Below are positions 44,501 to 54,048 of a stretch of DNA of 64,000 bases, one piece after another. Made by a program: the position numbers and the translations under genes. The DNA lies in assembly GCA_039707465.1 (NCBI GenBank), contig CM077643.1, positions 317,383,919 to 317,447,918 of the forward strand, written 5' to 3'. Under the pieces are notes generated by a model that saw only the letters and a program-made list of their open reading frames with translations, did no database searches and was not told the origin of the DNA. Positions within the stretch are counted from its first letter, which is position 1; each line of letters starts with the position of its first letter. This DNA comes from Rhabdophis nuchalis (taxonomy: Eukaryota > Chordata > Lepidosauria > Squamata > Natricidae).

Positions 44501-45051
44501 GGCAATAACAGAGAAGAGGCTTTGGTGTCCATCTCAGTTGCACTGGCCAAAATGGCTTAGTAGAAGTTTGGCTCTTGACATTAGCTTTCTCACCTACTGT
44601 AGCAAGCAATTTATGATTATTGCAGGGATCTTACCTCAGTCACAATGGATGATCCATGGAAATCATAAAGCCAACCATCTTGGCATGCAACAACAGGAAT
44701 GTGGCTGATGTTGCTGTCAGCAGTGAAAAAATTAATTGGATTTGTGCAGTTGAGCCCAGATACGTTCCAATTGACATTGTATCTCTGGCACTGACTAATG
44801 AAAGCATCTCCATGAGTTTCTTTCTCCGGAAGGATATGATTCAGCTCTTCTTCAAGGCTCCAGCCACATCTGGCTGTTAATTCAGGAAGCCCAGCTGTCT
44901 GGCAACGATGCTCAGGAGTAAAACCTAAGAAAAAGATACCAACGTAGATGGGTGGGAAGGCAGCAGAGAGTAAACACAGGACAAAAAATGCTCTCTTCTG
45001 ATACAAGTCAAACTCTCCAATGTGCTCTAGAATATCATCTAAGGTTGGCAT
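30965..45051 (-). CDS. SLC22A2: SLC22A2/OCT2-like organic cation transporter, exons 1-10
   Basis: Plasma-membrane organic cation transporter, MFS fold with 12 TM segments. Exons in transcript order are 44635-45051, 43061-43164, 41386-41540, 40504-40672, 39069-39183, 37916-38022, 36547-36761, 34213-34321, 33186-33298 and 30965-31064, all GT-AG and in phase, about 534 residues before a possible exon 11. It starts [10 protein letters not shown], as OCTs do. The large extracellular loop has Cys 50, 62, 88, 102 and 123 and sequons at Asn 96, 101 and 114. Motif A (GYLADKFGRK) spans exons 2 and 3, and [15 protein letters not shown] follows TM12. [15 protein letters not shown] and [14 protein letters not shown] favour OCT2 over OCT1. 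Oddities are Ala for the usual TM4 Thr and Ser for the Cys before the TM11 Asp. Exon 10 has a GTATGG donor; if it is unused, the frame runs to a stop at 30775. Confidence 0.9.
31335..31890. mobile_element. Solo LTR in intron 9 of the OCT2-like gene
   Basis: 556 bp from TGTTCTGTCC to GGCCACAACA, with inverted TGTT/AACA ends and a 6-bp duplication GACAGG on both sides (31329-31334, 31891-31896). No internal retroelement genes. It may be an endogenous retroviral or Gypsy-type LTR; orientation unresolved. Confidence 0.65.
32185..32648. mobile_element. Nested hAT MITE (CAGGGACGTGC family) with CT/CA tracts
   Basis: Left terminus CAGGGACGTGCAGTGAGG, right terminus CTGACTGCCCATCACTG. Flanks GTTCCTAC and GTTCCCAC match at seven of eight. 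It contains a further repeat piece with TTCAACTCCCAGAATTCC and long CT and CA microsatellites. Confidence 0.75.
32419..32558. repeat. (CA)n and (CT)n microsatellites
   Basis: A CA tract at 32420-32442, then CT repeats near 32473-32512 and CA repeats 32511-32556. These explain the VCVCVC and REREREQ-like spurious ORFs. Confidence 0.9.
33186..33298 (-). CDS. SLC22A2: OCT2-like exon 9 (TM11)
   Basis: 113 nt from TTTAAAG to GTAAGAA. It encodes [20 protein letters not shown] and [15 protein letters not shown]. The pocket Asp is kept, but the preceding Cys of mammalian OCTs is Ser (AGT). Confidence 0.93.
33588..34142 (-). mobile_element. CR1 LINE 3' end, interrupted by hAT
   Basis: Antisense CR1 terminus on both sides of the insertion at 33659-34002 (CAGAATAAGAGTTAGAAGG to left, AAATGGCTATTCAGTCTC and CCACTGATTAATTG to right). 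Confidence 0.8.
33659..34002. mobile_element. hAT MITE (TTGGCGAACC family)
   Basis: Begins CAGTGTTGGCGAACCTTTTT and ends AGGTTCGCCATCATGG. Perfect 8-bp duplication CCCTATAC (33651-33658, 34003-34010) inside CR1. Confidence 0.88.
34213..34321 (-). CDS. SLC22A2: OCT2-like exon 8 (TM10)
   Basis: 109 nt from TTTTTCAG to GTGAGT. It encodes [18 protein letters not shown] and [11 protein letters not shown]. It is small and not contained in a long ORF; the paralogue match identifies it. Confidence 0.93.
34531..34876 (-). mobile_element. tRNA-derived SINE, near full length
   Basis: On the minus strand the tRNA-like head has an A-box region (GGTGGCTCAGTGGCTAAGAT) and B box GGTTCGAATCCC, then the body shared with 2467-2766 and 36063-36213. 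Located in intron 7 of the OCT2-like gene. Confidence 0.8.
35211..35675. mobile_element. hAT MITE (CAGTGGTGG family)
   Basis: Begins CAGTGGTGGGTTTCAAA, ends AGGAACCCCTCCCCTG. Perfect 8-bp duplication ATCAAGAC (35203-35210, 35676-35683). Confidence 0.88.
36063..36213 (+). mobile_element. tRNA-derived SINE, 3'-incomplete
   Basis: Head TAGCTCAGTGGCTAAGACGC with B-box-like GGCGGTTCAGATC, then CCCATTACTTGCTCC, the SINE body in reverse of 34531-34876. Not a tRNA gene: it lacks a cloverleaf acceptor pairing. Confidence 0.75.
36547..36761 (-). CDS. SLC22A2: OCT2-like exon 7 (TM7-TM9)
   Basis: 215 nt from TTTGCCTAG to GTGAAT. It encodes [30 protein letters not shown], the MFS repeat motif [10 protein letters not shown], and TM9. 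Confidence 0.95.
36985..37156 (+). mobile_element. BovB (RTE) LINE 3' end
   Basis: Frame [20 protein letters not shown], then [16 protein letters not shown], a stop, and an AACAAC tail: the BovB C-terminus and 3' end. In intron 6 of the OCT2-like gene. Confidence 0.8.
37325..37455. mobile_element. Foldback hAT MITE, older copy
   Basis: CAGGGGTATCCAACCTTGGC and its inverse GCTAAGGTTAGGCATCTCTGG enclose complementary arms (GTTCAACTCCCAGAATT against AATTCTGGGAGGTAAAGTT). No clean target duplication. Confidence 0.7.
37916..38022 (-). CDS. SLC22A2: OCT2-like exon 6 (loop to TM7)
   Basis: 107 nt from GGTCCTAG to GTAAGA. It encodes [19 protein letters not shown] and [17 protein letters not shown]. 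No standalone reading frame over 60 codons covers it, so ORF calling misses it. Mammalian OCTs and the left-hand gene have MYNW where this has MYTW. Confidence 0.9.
38465..38491. repeat. (TTG)n microsatellite
   Basis: Eight to nine GTT units. Could be the antisense tail of a lost BovB copy, but no adjoining LINE sequence is seen. Confidence 0.8.
38637..38863 (-). mobile_element. hAT MITE (GTAGTCAACCT family), second copy
   Basis: Inverse orientation to 16443-16668: CAGGGGTAGTCAACCTTTTT at left, CCAGGTTGATTACCACTG at right. Perfect 8-bp duplication CTCTAAAT (38629-38636, 38864-38871), intron 5 of the OCT2-like gene. Confidence 0.9.
39069..39183 (-). CDS. SLC22A2: OCT2-like exon 5 (intracellular loop)
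   Basis: 115 nt from TTTACAG to GTAATC. It encodes [19 protein letters not shown] and a basic stretch ending PPSME. Confidence 0.94.
39411..39787. mobile_element. AGGTAGTCCTC-family TIR element, full-length copy
   Basis: Left AGTAGTCCTCGGGTTATAAC, right GTCATAAGTCAAGGACTACCT, about 375 bp, with no later insertion. It serves as the reference for the broken copies at 1219 and 20779. Confidence 0.8.
39800..40503. other. Intron 4 remainder of the OCT2-like gene
   Basis: No repeat terminus, RNA or coding signal recognised. The short ORFs have no known motif. Confidence 0.45.
40504..40672 (-). CDS. SLC22A2: OCT2-like exon 4 (TM5-TM6)
   Basis: 169 nt, same length as the paralogue, ending at GTAAGT. 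It opens IAEFVG, so the Thr usual in GYILITE is Ala (GCA). The acceptor that keeps the length is an AAAG; a second CAG lies 6 nt further on and would replace Ile-Ala-Glu with Lys in frame. Confidence 0.92.
41386..41540 (-). CDS. SLC22A2: OCT2-like exon 3 (TM3-TM4)
   Basis: 155 nt from TCTCTAG to GTAAGAG. It encodes [10 protein letters not shown]3, then [19 protein letters not shown] of TM4. The Trp and Tyr of the TM4 substrate surface are conserved. Confidence 0.94.
42030..42211 (-). mobile_element. tRNA-derived SINE of a second type
   Basis: The minus-strand head GGTGTAGTGGATAAGGCATC resembles a tRNA 5' half (A box TAGTGGATAAGG). The body reads AAGTCAACACAGACTTGAAGG. Distinct from the 34531 family. 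Confidence 0.6.
42220..42354. mobile_element. Foldback hAT MITE, near-perfect palindrome
   Basis: 135 bp. Arms CAGGGGTCTGCAAAGTCGGC and GCCGACTTTGCAGACCCCTG pair along almost the whole length with a small loop (CAGCCAGCATAGCTGGCTG). Perfect 8-bp duplication CACTACAC (42212-42219, 42355-42362). Confidence 0.92.
42385..42429 (-). mobile_element. CR1 terminal fragment, inverted
   Basis: Antisense CCCCTTGCCTAAGCAGGAAA and CCACTTCAGAT, the CR1 end region, abutting the sense CR1 at 42430. Confidence 0.6.
42430..42750 (+). mobile_element. CR1 LINE 3' end
   Basis: Open frame [63 protein letters not shown] stop, then CCTTCTAACTCTGTTATTC. The cleanest CR1 terminus in the window. Confidence 0.88.
43061..43164 (-). 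CDS. SLC22A2: OCT2-like exon 2 (TM2)
   Basis: 104 nt from TTTTCAG to GTGAGT. It encodes [17 protein letters not shown] and VNVGFFLG with the first part of MFS motif A (GYLADK). It supplies the sixth loop cysteine. Confidence 0.94.
43830..44170 (+). mobile_element. L2 LINE 3' UTR
   Basis: GTTTTAGCGCAGG, the GCCCTGGGTCCTCTCGGAG hairpin variant and a GAATT tail. The coding part at 43830-43910 is unrecognisable. Confidence 0.65.
44293..44390. mobile_element. AGGTAGTCC TIR element, end fragment
   Basis: CAGGTAGTCCTTGATTGACAG followed by about 80 bp of family sequence in intron 1 of the OCT2-like gene. Confidence 0.55.
44635..45051 (-). CDS. SLC22A2: OCT2-like exon 1 (start, TM1, extracellular loop)
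   Basis: 417 coding nt from ATG (45049-45051) to the GTAAGA donor. It encodes the cytosolic N-terminus, TM1 (about residues 21-44) and the cysteine-rich glycosylated loop to SSIVTE. The start is chosen because [10 protein letters not shown] aligns with known OCT N-termini. Confidence 0.94.
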
Positions 45052-46990
45052 TCTTGCAGCAGGAACAGGTCACCAAAAGTGACAGCCTCGCATGCACCTC
45101 TCAACATTTTGTAGGCAGTAAAATTGCTTAAATTAACAAGGTGTGATGAGACCAAAAGTCACAGGGAAACCATTAATTTACTTTGTAAATTGACAAACCA
45201 TGCATTGCAGACTTCATTTCTAATCTGCTAATTCACATTACACTTGCAGGCTCACGTCCTACACGTTGGGTGATTTCTTATTGTTAAATTTAATACTCCA
45301 CTATTAACTGTCTGGTGTAGTCTTCCTTCCAACCATCAGCATATATAATACAAAGATCTGTAAGAATGCACAAGATCTTGTGAATCTTCACATCCTAAGT
45401 CCAAGAATTGCATATATTTTTTTTGTACTTTGGTTTACATAAATGGACCTTGATTCTTCCATGATGTCTGCTCAGGGTGCAAGCAGAACTGCGGTCTCTA
45501 ACCTTTCCACCTTGATGACAAGGCCCAGCATAGGGAGGAGCATCTGAGTGGCAGGCACATATACACAGTTTGTTTGGTGTAAGTGCATGCACCCTACATT
45601 CATAGAAATGGAGTTTAAGGCATGAGTGGAAGGGGCTCACATGCAAAGCTCTAGCCATGTGAGTGATGGGCACTTATGCTCAGGGTTAGGCTACAACCTG
45701 GTAGTGGTCCATGGCCCAGAGGTTGGGGACCCCGATCTAGAATGATGTTATATTGAAGAAGAGCCAATAATATGCATAGAAACTGGAGTCTTGTGCTATG
45801 CCTTTGCCCCAATTTCACATATCATAATGGACGACTCTCCTGGAGCATCATGGAAGATCCACACTTTGACTAAGTCAAAAGTTATTGTAGTTTTTGTTTA
45901 GCAATCATAATTGGGACCAGCAATTCAGTCGTTAGGCAAAGTGGCCATTAAGCGACATCACAGCTGTTCTTATGACGTTACTTCAGCTTTTCTTTGCTTT
46001 ATAGACCTGTATCACCCATATATGTGAGAACCAGCCATACTTTTTCACCACTATCATAAATGCAAATGTTCACTAAGCGAGGCAGTTGCCAAACGAGGTC
46101 TACCTGATTCACACCAATGCAACACCAGCTCTCCCTCTTCTACAGATGTGGATAGCTCTGCTAAGAAAAACACTTCGCTGAAACATTGAAAAGCTACTGC
46201 AGTCCATGTAAGCAATACGGACTGGCTTCACACATCAGGCTAAAGAATGGTACATTGTATTTGTTGAATAAAAATAACATGCTGAGCAATAAACAACCCC
46301 CCCATTATGAACAAATAATCGAATGAGACTAACCATTATTCCAATGATAATCGCCTTCTGTTCCCACAAGCAAGCAATGCCTCAAGATCAACACATTTCA
46401 CACCGAAGCCATATTGATCTTTACCAGAGAAAGTGGATAAAAGAACAGGGACTTAATGGGACATAAAGCAGAATTGAGCCCCATAACCCCCGGGCCTCTA
46501 TTCAGGAACTCTGACCCTGACAGTAGCAGCAAAAGCACCTCTACCTCTGAGGGAATAGAACAAAGCATGAATAGAGAAAAGCATGAATACTAGTTTACCA
46601 GGTTACCATCTAGGGAATGAAGATGTAGTTAGAAATTGGGCATTGCTTCTGAAGAGGGAGGAGTAGTAGCTTTCACCAAGCACATCAACATTGTGGACAG
46701 GTATGTTAAATTCATACCGAAAGATGTTAAGGAGAATCGTCTGGCTTTCCTGACCTCTGCAGTACACCTTAAGGAAGACAAAAGCCTCAGCATTAAAATA
46801 TACAGAAAACTGACACACAGAGATCAGTATTTACATTTAGATTCTCCTTTTCTCTAACAAGAAACAAGAAAATTCCAGATAGAAGGTGACACCTGACTGC
46901 TAAAAAACCCACCTATTGGCTAAATATGGTGATAGCAACAGAAACATCTCTCTGGGAAGTGCAACCATTATTGGAAAACAATTTTTCTGA
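45052..46990. other. 5' flank of the OCT2-like gene
   Basis: Expected site of the promoter and 5' UTR. No TATA box or CpG island stands out. 45690-45738 has one hAT-like end (TTGGGGACCCCG) and 45880-46110 a decayed AGGTAGTCC-type element. No other gene recognised. Confidence 0.45.
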
Positions 46991-46995
<5 letters not shown>

Positions 46996-47047
<52 letters not shown>

Positions 47048-47080
47048 TATTATTATTATTTATTTATTTATTTATTTATA
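46996..47080. repeat. (TCA)n, (TTA)n and (TTTA)n microsatellite
   Basis: About 17 TCA units grade into ATT and TTTA units. This is the antisense tail of the L2 at 47046-48130, showing in-place unit turnover. Confidence 0.85.
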
Positions 47081-48130
47081 GACCGCCTCCTCTCCCCAAA
47101 GGGACTCGGAGCGGTGCACAGGGAAATTAAAAAAGCAAGTATACAATACATAAATAGTTAAAATAAGAATTAAACAAATTGTCCCTGCGCTAAAACCCAC
47201 TATACTAAAACTAAACTACACCCCCCTAAAAACCCAGTTAAAAACGGAAGACTAACCTAGGCCGGCCAAGCAGAAAAAGTGTGTTTTCAATTTTTGACGG
47301 AAGGAGCGGAGGTCCGTAGTTGTTCTAATTTCGGGGGGAAGGTTGTTCCAGAAGGCTGGACCCGCCACAGAGAAGGCCCTTCCCCTGGGCGTCGCCTGCT
47401 GGCATTGCCTAGTGGACGGCACCTGGAGAAGTCCCTCTCTGTGGGAGCGAATCGGCCGCAGGGATGTATGGGGCAGAATCCGATCCCGCAGATAGCTAGG
47501 TCCTGTGCCATGGAGCGTTTTAAAGATGATGATTAACACCTTGAAGCGCACCCGAAAGACGACAGGCAGTTAATGCAGCTCGCGCAAGAGCGGTGTTACA
47601 TGGGTAAACCTCGAGGCTCCCATAATTGCTCGCGCGGCTGCATTCTGGACAAGCTGAAGTCTTCGGGTGCACCTCAAGGGGAGCCCCATGTAGAGAGAAT
47701 TGCAGTAGTCCAGTCGGGATGTCACGAGGGCATGAGTGACTGTGCAAAGGGCATCCCGATCCAATAGGGGACGCAACTGGCGTACCAGGCGCACCTGGTA
47801 GAATGCCCTCCTGGCCACGGCTGTCACTTGATCTTCCATGGACAGCCGGGTATCCAGGAGGACACCCAAGTTGCATGCCCCATCCACAGGGGTAAGGTGT
47901 TCGTCCCCTATGGCCAGTGATGGAGTCAACTGGTTGTACCGGGATGCCGGGAACCACAGCCACTCGGTCTTGGACGGGTTGAGTCTGAGTCTGTTACTTC
48001 CCATCCAGGCCCGCACGGCTTCCAGGCACTGGCACATCACCGCTACGGCATCATTGGGGTGGTTTTGGGTAGATATATACAGCTGCGTATCATCAGCGTA
48101 GAGATGGTACTCTACCCCAAGACTTTGCAA
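47046..48130 (-). mobile_element. L2 LINE, 5'-truncated at the RT active site
   Basis: The minus strand begins [17 protein letters not shown] and continues to LLRELH, then TAA where other copies have TGG, then FKVLIIIFK, SHREGLLQVPS, the UTR hairpin and the tail. 5' end near 48130. Confidence 0.85.
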
Positions 48131-48840
48131 GATTCCAGTGCAATGATTTTTATAGCCTTCTCCCTCTTCTTCAACTGCTTCCCATGGCTAAAACTTTTAG
48201 ACATGGTAACAGTCTGTTTAATGTCATAGATGATACCTGGCAATGTCTGTGCTATAAATTCTTACTTACTGTACCTTATAATGTACATGAAGTTTTGGTT
48301 AATGTATGATTCCATGAAATTGTGAGAGAGTGAGACAATGAGACCAAAGACCAAGACTGATAATAAGACGAAAAATAAGGGTACTCTTAAATTTGTTGAA
48401 GACCTCACACTGAAAGTCCCTTATGAATTTTGTAATTGTGATCACATTTATCACATCTTCCTCTTTTTAATACAATAATATTTTTGCTTTTCTTTCATCC
48501 CTCAACATGCTTTTCTTTTATTTTAAAAGCAAGGTTTAAACAACATCCTATTCAGGTGTATCTATATTTGTCCCTTTAAGAGAATGAACTATAATGACCT
48601 TAGGATTATTTTCCTAGTGAGAAAAAAATGACTAGCAAATGGAAAGTATGTGGACTGGTCATGTATTCCAATAAAAACAAAGTTTGTCCTTTTGTTATTT
48701 GTTGTTCTGTTCTTAGGGATGTCATCTCACAAACGGTTATCATCTCACAAAATGTTTCCTTTTGTAATTTTAATAAAAATGCAGCAACCAAAGCCACATA
48801 CAATAAAAACCAGAGAGCAACAATTTATATATCTGCCCCA
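48131..48840. other. Unannotated interval
   Basis: AT-rich sequence without recognised repeat termini or coding signal. Confidence 0.45.
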
Positions 48841-49390
48841 AAGGTGTTTTTTCAGGAGGCAACAGGACTTTTTTTCTTTGAAGATGTTTTGCTTCTCATC
48901 CAAGAAGCTTCTTTAGCTCTGACTGGAGAATGTGGAATGGAAGAATAGTGTGGAATGGAAGCTTCAACAACCCTCTAAAACAGTGGTGGGTTCCAGATCC
49001 AGTACGGTTGGAACAGGCCCGGTGGCATCCACATGGATGTGCTTAATGCCTCCACGACACTCCAGCTGCTCAGTGGAGCATCGCGCCGTGTGCATGCACA
49101 GAAGCCCCGAAGACTTAAAAGACCTGTAAGGAGCTCAGGTGGGCAGGTGGGCCCTCCGGAGCTCCATACCGGAACGGTATCTGGTGCTCCGGGCAGGCTC
49201 CGGTATGCCCGTACCAGGGCGTACCTCCTGCAGCCCACCACTGCTCTAAAATGATGCAAATGGCCAGCTGTCTGCAAGGAATATTCCCCACTATCCTGTC
49301 AGAGCTGAAGAAGCTTCTTGGCTGAGAAGCAAAATGTCTTCAAAAACAAAACAAGAAAGACTACTTGCCTCTTGAAAAAACACCTTTGTG
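48841..49390. repeat. Palindromic AAGAAGCTTCTT element, interrupted
   Basis: Left arm (TTTTTCAGGAGGCAACAGGAC, GAAGATGTTTTGCTTCTC) and right arm (GAGAAGCAAAATGTCTTC, TTGCCTCTTGAAAAAACACC) are inverted, pushed apart by the hAT at 48981-49243. Confidence 0.7.
48981..49243. mobile_element. hAT MITE (CAGTGGTGG family)
   Basis: Begins CAGTGGTGGGTTCCAGATC, ends GCAGCCCACCACTG. Perfect 8-bp duplication CTCTAAAA (48973-48980, 49244-49251). Confidence 0.9.
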
Positions 49391-49407
49391 GCAACCATGT
49401 CCTAGAT

Positions 49408-49542
49408 CAAGGGTCTCCAACCTTAGCAACTTTAAGATTTGTGGACTCCAACTCCCAGAATTCCTCAGCCAGCTTTGCTGGCTGAGGAATTCTTGGAGTT
49501 GAAGTCCACAAGTCTTAAAGTTGTCAAGGTTGGAGACCCTTG
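49408..49542. mobile_element. Foldback hAT MITE
   Basis: CAAGGGTCTCCAACCTTAGC pairs with CAAGGTTGGAGACCCTTG across the element. Flanks TCCTAGAT and ACCTAGAT match at seven of eight. Confidence 0.87.
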
Positions 49543-50703
49543 ACCTAGATGACTGAGAATCTACAGAATTCATATAATATCTTCACTTCCTTTTAAAAAA
49601 TATGGCAATCTCTGAATCCGAGGGGCACCACTGCTCTCAAATGGCTTTCCATTAAATCTGCTTCCTTGGTTGCATTTCTACTTTTATAATTAGTAACCCA
49701 TCCGTCTATAAAAGAACATAATCTCACGGTTTTGGCAGGATGTGTTACATGCCTGAAAAGCGCAACTGTCCTCTTGTACTCTGCAATGTTAGCATTGAAC
49801 AAGACAAGCAGACATTGCTCCATTTCAGAAGGGAGAATTGCTAGATTTGTAATGGTAACCGTTGCAGAAGGAAATGAAGGACAAGAAGGATTAAGGGGGC
49901 TGGTGGATTTTGCACAGCCAAGCGCTACGGTGGCTTCCCTTGTAAAATAATTCTCAATCATTCAGGTCAAGAAACCTGTCAAGAAAATCCAGTTGCCTTT
50001 TGAAAAGCACCTTTGGGGCTTCACTTGTAACCCAAACTGGCAAAGGTTGACAAAATAATTGAAGGTGCGGATAGAAGTCTGTGATGAGGAGTTACAATAA
50101 ATGGATTTTTCCCCTGAGAAAAACATAGAACAGGAAGGATTTAATGAATGATAAAATGTTACATGGTATGGAAAACGTGTCAGAGGGTTTAAAATATTAT
50201 CCTAAAAATATTAATTCCCAGGGTCATCCAATAATGCTGAATAAAGATATTCCGAAAATAAAAGGAAGTATTCCTTCTTAATTAAAGTCTGGAGTAATGT
50301 CATGGTGTAAAGATGCTTTTCAATCAAAACAAAGAAGATTTGTTAACATGAATAAGGAAGGCTGTCAATGGCTGCCTATCATTATGAGTTGCTGGAATCA
50401 CAAGTGGGAGGTACTACTGACAGGTGTTGACAGGTTGCAGGGTAGCTTCTAGGTTCACAGGATACAAGAGTACAATATACTGCTACATATTGTAGGCCAT
50501 TTATCCAGTGGCCCAGTGGCTTTTTCTAAGTTTCCTACTTCTCCTTAGTTACATAGTCAAGTAATAATAATCACATGCTCTATATAATAGATGTTATGAT
50601 CCTTGCTTTACCTTGGCCTCCTGAACAGCTTGCTGCATCATAGACAACAGCCACTGGTGCCTCAGATCCTGCTCATATCTCCTTCCTTACAGTCACAAGT
50701 GAC

Positions 50704-51002
50704 CAGGGGTGGGTTCCTGCCGGTTCGGCGTGCAACATCTTTGCATGTGCACTCACTTTGCTTGCACGCACACCAAACATGCACTGCAGGTGCGTGCACA
50801 TTTGCACCTGAAAAGGTCTGCGCATGTGCACAATGTTAGAAAAGGAAAAAAAATACTATTTTGCAATGAAGATTGTTCTGCGCATGCGCAGAACCAAAAG
50901 TCAAGATGGCGACGATGACAATAGAATCAGTTCGGGGGCATGGCAGGCTGAGTTATTACCTACTCGGCTGAACTGATGCGAACCAGTAGGAACCCACCTC
51001 TG
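50704..51002. mobile_element. hAT MITE (CAGGGGTGGGTTCC family)
   Basis: Begins CAGGGGTGGGTTCCTGCC, ends AGGAACCCACCTCTG. Perfect 8-bp duplication CAAGTGAC (50696-50703, 51003-51010). The interior has ETS-like and TGCGCA-rich tracts. Confidence 0.9.
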
Positions 51003-51010
51003 CAAGTGAC

Positions 51011-52091
51011 TTACATTCAATTCTGATTTCACTATATCTAAACATGATCACATTCTATCAGCCTTGGAGCAATATATTTCTTTCCTTCATTTTCTTAATG
51101 AACACAAAACTAGACAACAGAAAATCCCATGTTTAGTGTAAAATCATTCTTGCTTTCCTTCCTGCCTTTGAAGAAACTTTGAACTTCTTGACAAATACTA
51201 AAATCTGAATATTTAGGCCTGAAGTAAGTGTTTAAAATCTACTCTGTAAGCTTGCTCTTGTTCTTTGAATTATCTTTCTTTTGGTGGTGGGGTATCAACC
51301 GTCCTTTCTTCCCACCCACCTCTTTAAAAAAAAAGTAGTTGGCACAACTTCAGCCTTTACCACTTTTCATTCTAGGGCTGTGGCCCGTGAATTCATTGCT
51401 ATCAATTAGTCTCTTGAACTCTCGTCCAACGTGTTATGAAAAAGCATGGTTGAGCTTCTTGGGAGACTTTTGTCCTAGTAGCTAAGAGTCAGGCAAGCTG
51501 GCCAAGAAGGATTGTTTGCCGCTACTTGAATTTAATTAGAATGTTCTCTTCTCAAGTAATCTTAACGGCAAAGCAAACATTAAATCAAACACTTTCAGAA
51601 GTAGTTTTTAGTGTCGTAAATCAGTGGAACAACAAGGGTATATGAACATTACCTTTAATATTTTGCTTCTGCTATACTTGTTTCTATTTGCTGTTTTACA
51701 GTGTTGCCTCTTGTTTTCAGAGCCCCGTGAACTGTTTTTAATCATCCAGCTGCTTTTAAGTATATGCACCACTTATTCTCAACAGCTACTGTGTACGGCA
51801 TGCCAATTACGCCTGAATGAAAACTTCGGTTTATAACTATCTGGTTTCTTTTTCCAAATTCATTTGTGCTCACACCAGAGAAAACAAACCCTTTTCCACA
51901 TTTAAAAAAAAATGCTTACTAATCATATTTATTCATTTTTGTCTAGATTTAGAAAATTGGACTTTACAATTTGTATTTTCAACTATTTTTGGCACCTGGA
52001 TAAGAATCTTATACATTGTATATTGCTTCAGATGATTGTATTTATTAAAGTGTATGAATGATATCAGGTTAAATAATAAAACAGAGTTCTA
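51011..52091. other. Unannotated interval
   Basis: AT-rich, no recognised repeat or gene. The + strand ORF at 51624-51836 is hydrophobic but has no family signature. Confidence 0.4.
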
Positions 52092-52095
52092 AAGT

Positions 52096-52660
<565 letters not shown>

Positions 52661-52671
52661 ATTAAAATATA

Positions 52672-53090
52672 TATAATTGTTCCACAAAACCCTGTTAGGG
52701 CCCCAATTAAGGGAGGAGACATACTGTTTCCTTTTCTGCCTTTTGGCTCATCACCAGAGACCATCTAGACAGAAAGCCATGAGTTCCATTGTGTAATTTT
52801 TTTAAATATGTGTGTTAGTTTTGTGAGCTGATCAATAAATCAATCAGAGAGACTAGTATAGATCTATTTCGAGCTTGTTAGCTCTCATCAGCTAGCCATA
52901 CCCTTACTAGTCTCTCTGATTTATTTATTGATCAGCTCATAAAACTAACACACATATTTAAAAAATCACACAACGGAACTCATGGCTTTCTGTCTAGATG
53001 GTCTCTGGTGATGAGCCAAAAGGCAGAAAAGGAAACAGTATGTCTCCTCCCTTAATTGGGGCCCTAACAGGGTGTTGTGGAACAATTATA
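52672..53090. repeat. Near-perfect inverted repeat, 187-bp arms
   Basis: Arm 52672-52858 is the reverse complement of 52905-53090 with about five substitutions and one indel; the spacer is 46 bp. The inner part of each arm and the spacer match the 3' body of the SINE at 53117-53300. Confidence 0.9.
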
Positions 53091-53116
53091 GATACTAATC
53101 TTCCTGTCTCAGCTGA

Positions 53117-53300
53117 TGCAATGGGAGAGCCTGGCTGGCTGAATGGCTAAAGAGTCTTGCCTGATATGCAATACAGCCCCGGTTCGAATCCCAGTAAGGG
53201 TATGGCTAGCTGATGAGAGCTAAAAAGCTTGAAATAGATCTATGCTAGTCTCTCTGATTTATTTATTGATCAGCTCATAAAACTAACACACACACACACA
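53117..53300 (+). mobile_element. tRNA-derived SINE (third type)
   Basis: Head with GGCTGAATGGCTAAAGAGTC (A box) and CCCGGTTCGAATCCCAG (B box), body TATGGCTAGCTGATGAGAGC, ending in a CA repeat. Its tail is shared with the adjacent inverted repeat. Confidence 0.75.
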
Positions 53301-53555
53301 CACACCATATCCCAGTGAAAATCCAAGAAAATAGATAGAGATTGACCATGATTCCTTGAGGCGGTCTATAAATAAAATTATTATTATTATTATTTATTAT
53401 TGTTACTGCAAGCTAGTAATCTAAAAATACACATACATACTGTACATACAATCTCTTTCTCTCTCTCTCTCAGGAAGAAAAAGTTCTTTCTCTGTTATAA
53501 TTTTAAAACCTCAACATCAATTTCTGTATTTTCCTAAGATGAAAATTCATCTTTT

Positions 53556-54048
53556 AGTTATTTGCGAGACCGTTTCCTACCTCATACATCTCTTTGGCCG
53601 ATTCGCTCCCATAGAGAGGGACTTCCCCGGGTGCCATCTGCCGGGCAATGCCGGTTGGCGACCCCCAGGGGAAGGGCCTTCTCTGTGGCGGGCCCAGCCC
53701 TCTGGAACGACCTGCCCCCCGAACTCTGGACCAACACGGACCTCCGCCTCTTCTGCCAACTTTTGAAGACTCACCTTTTCCAACTAGCCGGCCTAGCCTA
53801 GTCCCCGAGACCACTTTCGTAGACTGAGTAGTAAATTATCTTGAGGGTTTTAATATGTGGGTATGTTTTAGGGAATTTTTAGCACAGGGCATTTAAATTT
53901 AATTAGATTTTATTCTGTAGTCTTATTTATTATACGTCCATTTTTATTGACATGTTTGTATTTCCGTTTTTAATTTCCTGTGCACGGCCCTGAGTCCCTT
54001 CGGGGAGAGAGGCGCAGTATAAAAATGAAATGAAATAAAATAAAATTT
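53556..54048 (+). mobile_element. L2 LINE 3' end
   Basis: Open frame [19 protein letters not shown] to KTHLFQLAGLA, UTR with GTTTTAGGG and GCCCTGAGTCCCTTCGGGG, and an AAATGAAAT tail. Subfamily close to the copy at 466. Confidence 0.85.

Noticed and set aside
46996..47060. Regular short repeat that could be read as an array
   Set aside because: A trinucleotide microsatellite without spacers; not CRISPR.
51624..51836. Hydrophobic 70-codon ORF resembling a membrane peptide
   Set aside because: No homology, splice context or repeat conservation; AT-rich chance ORF.
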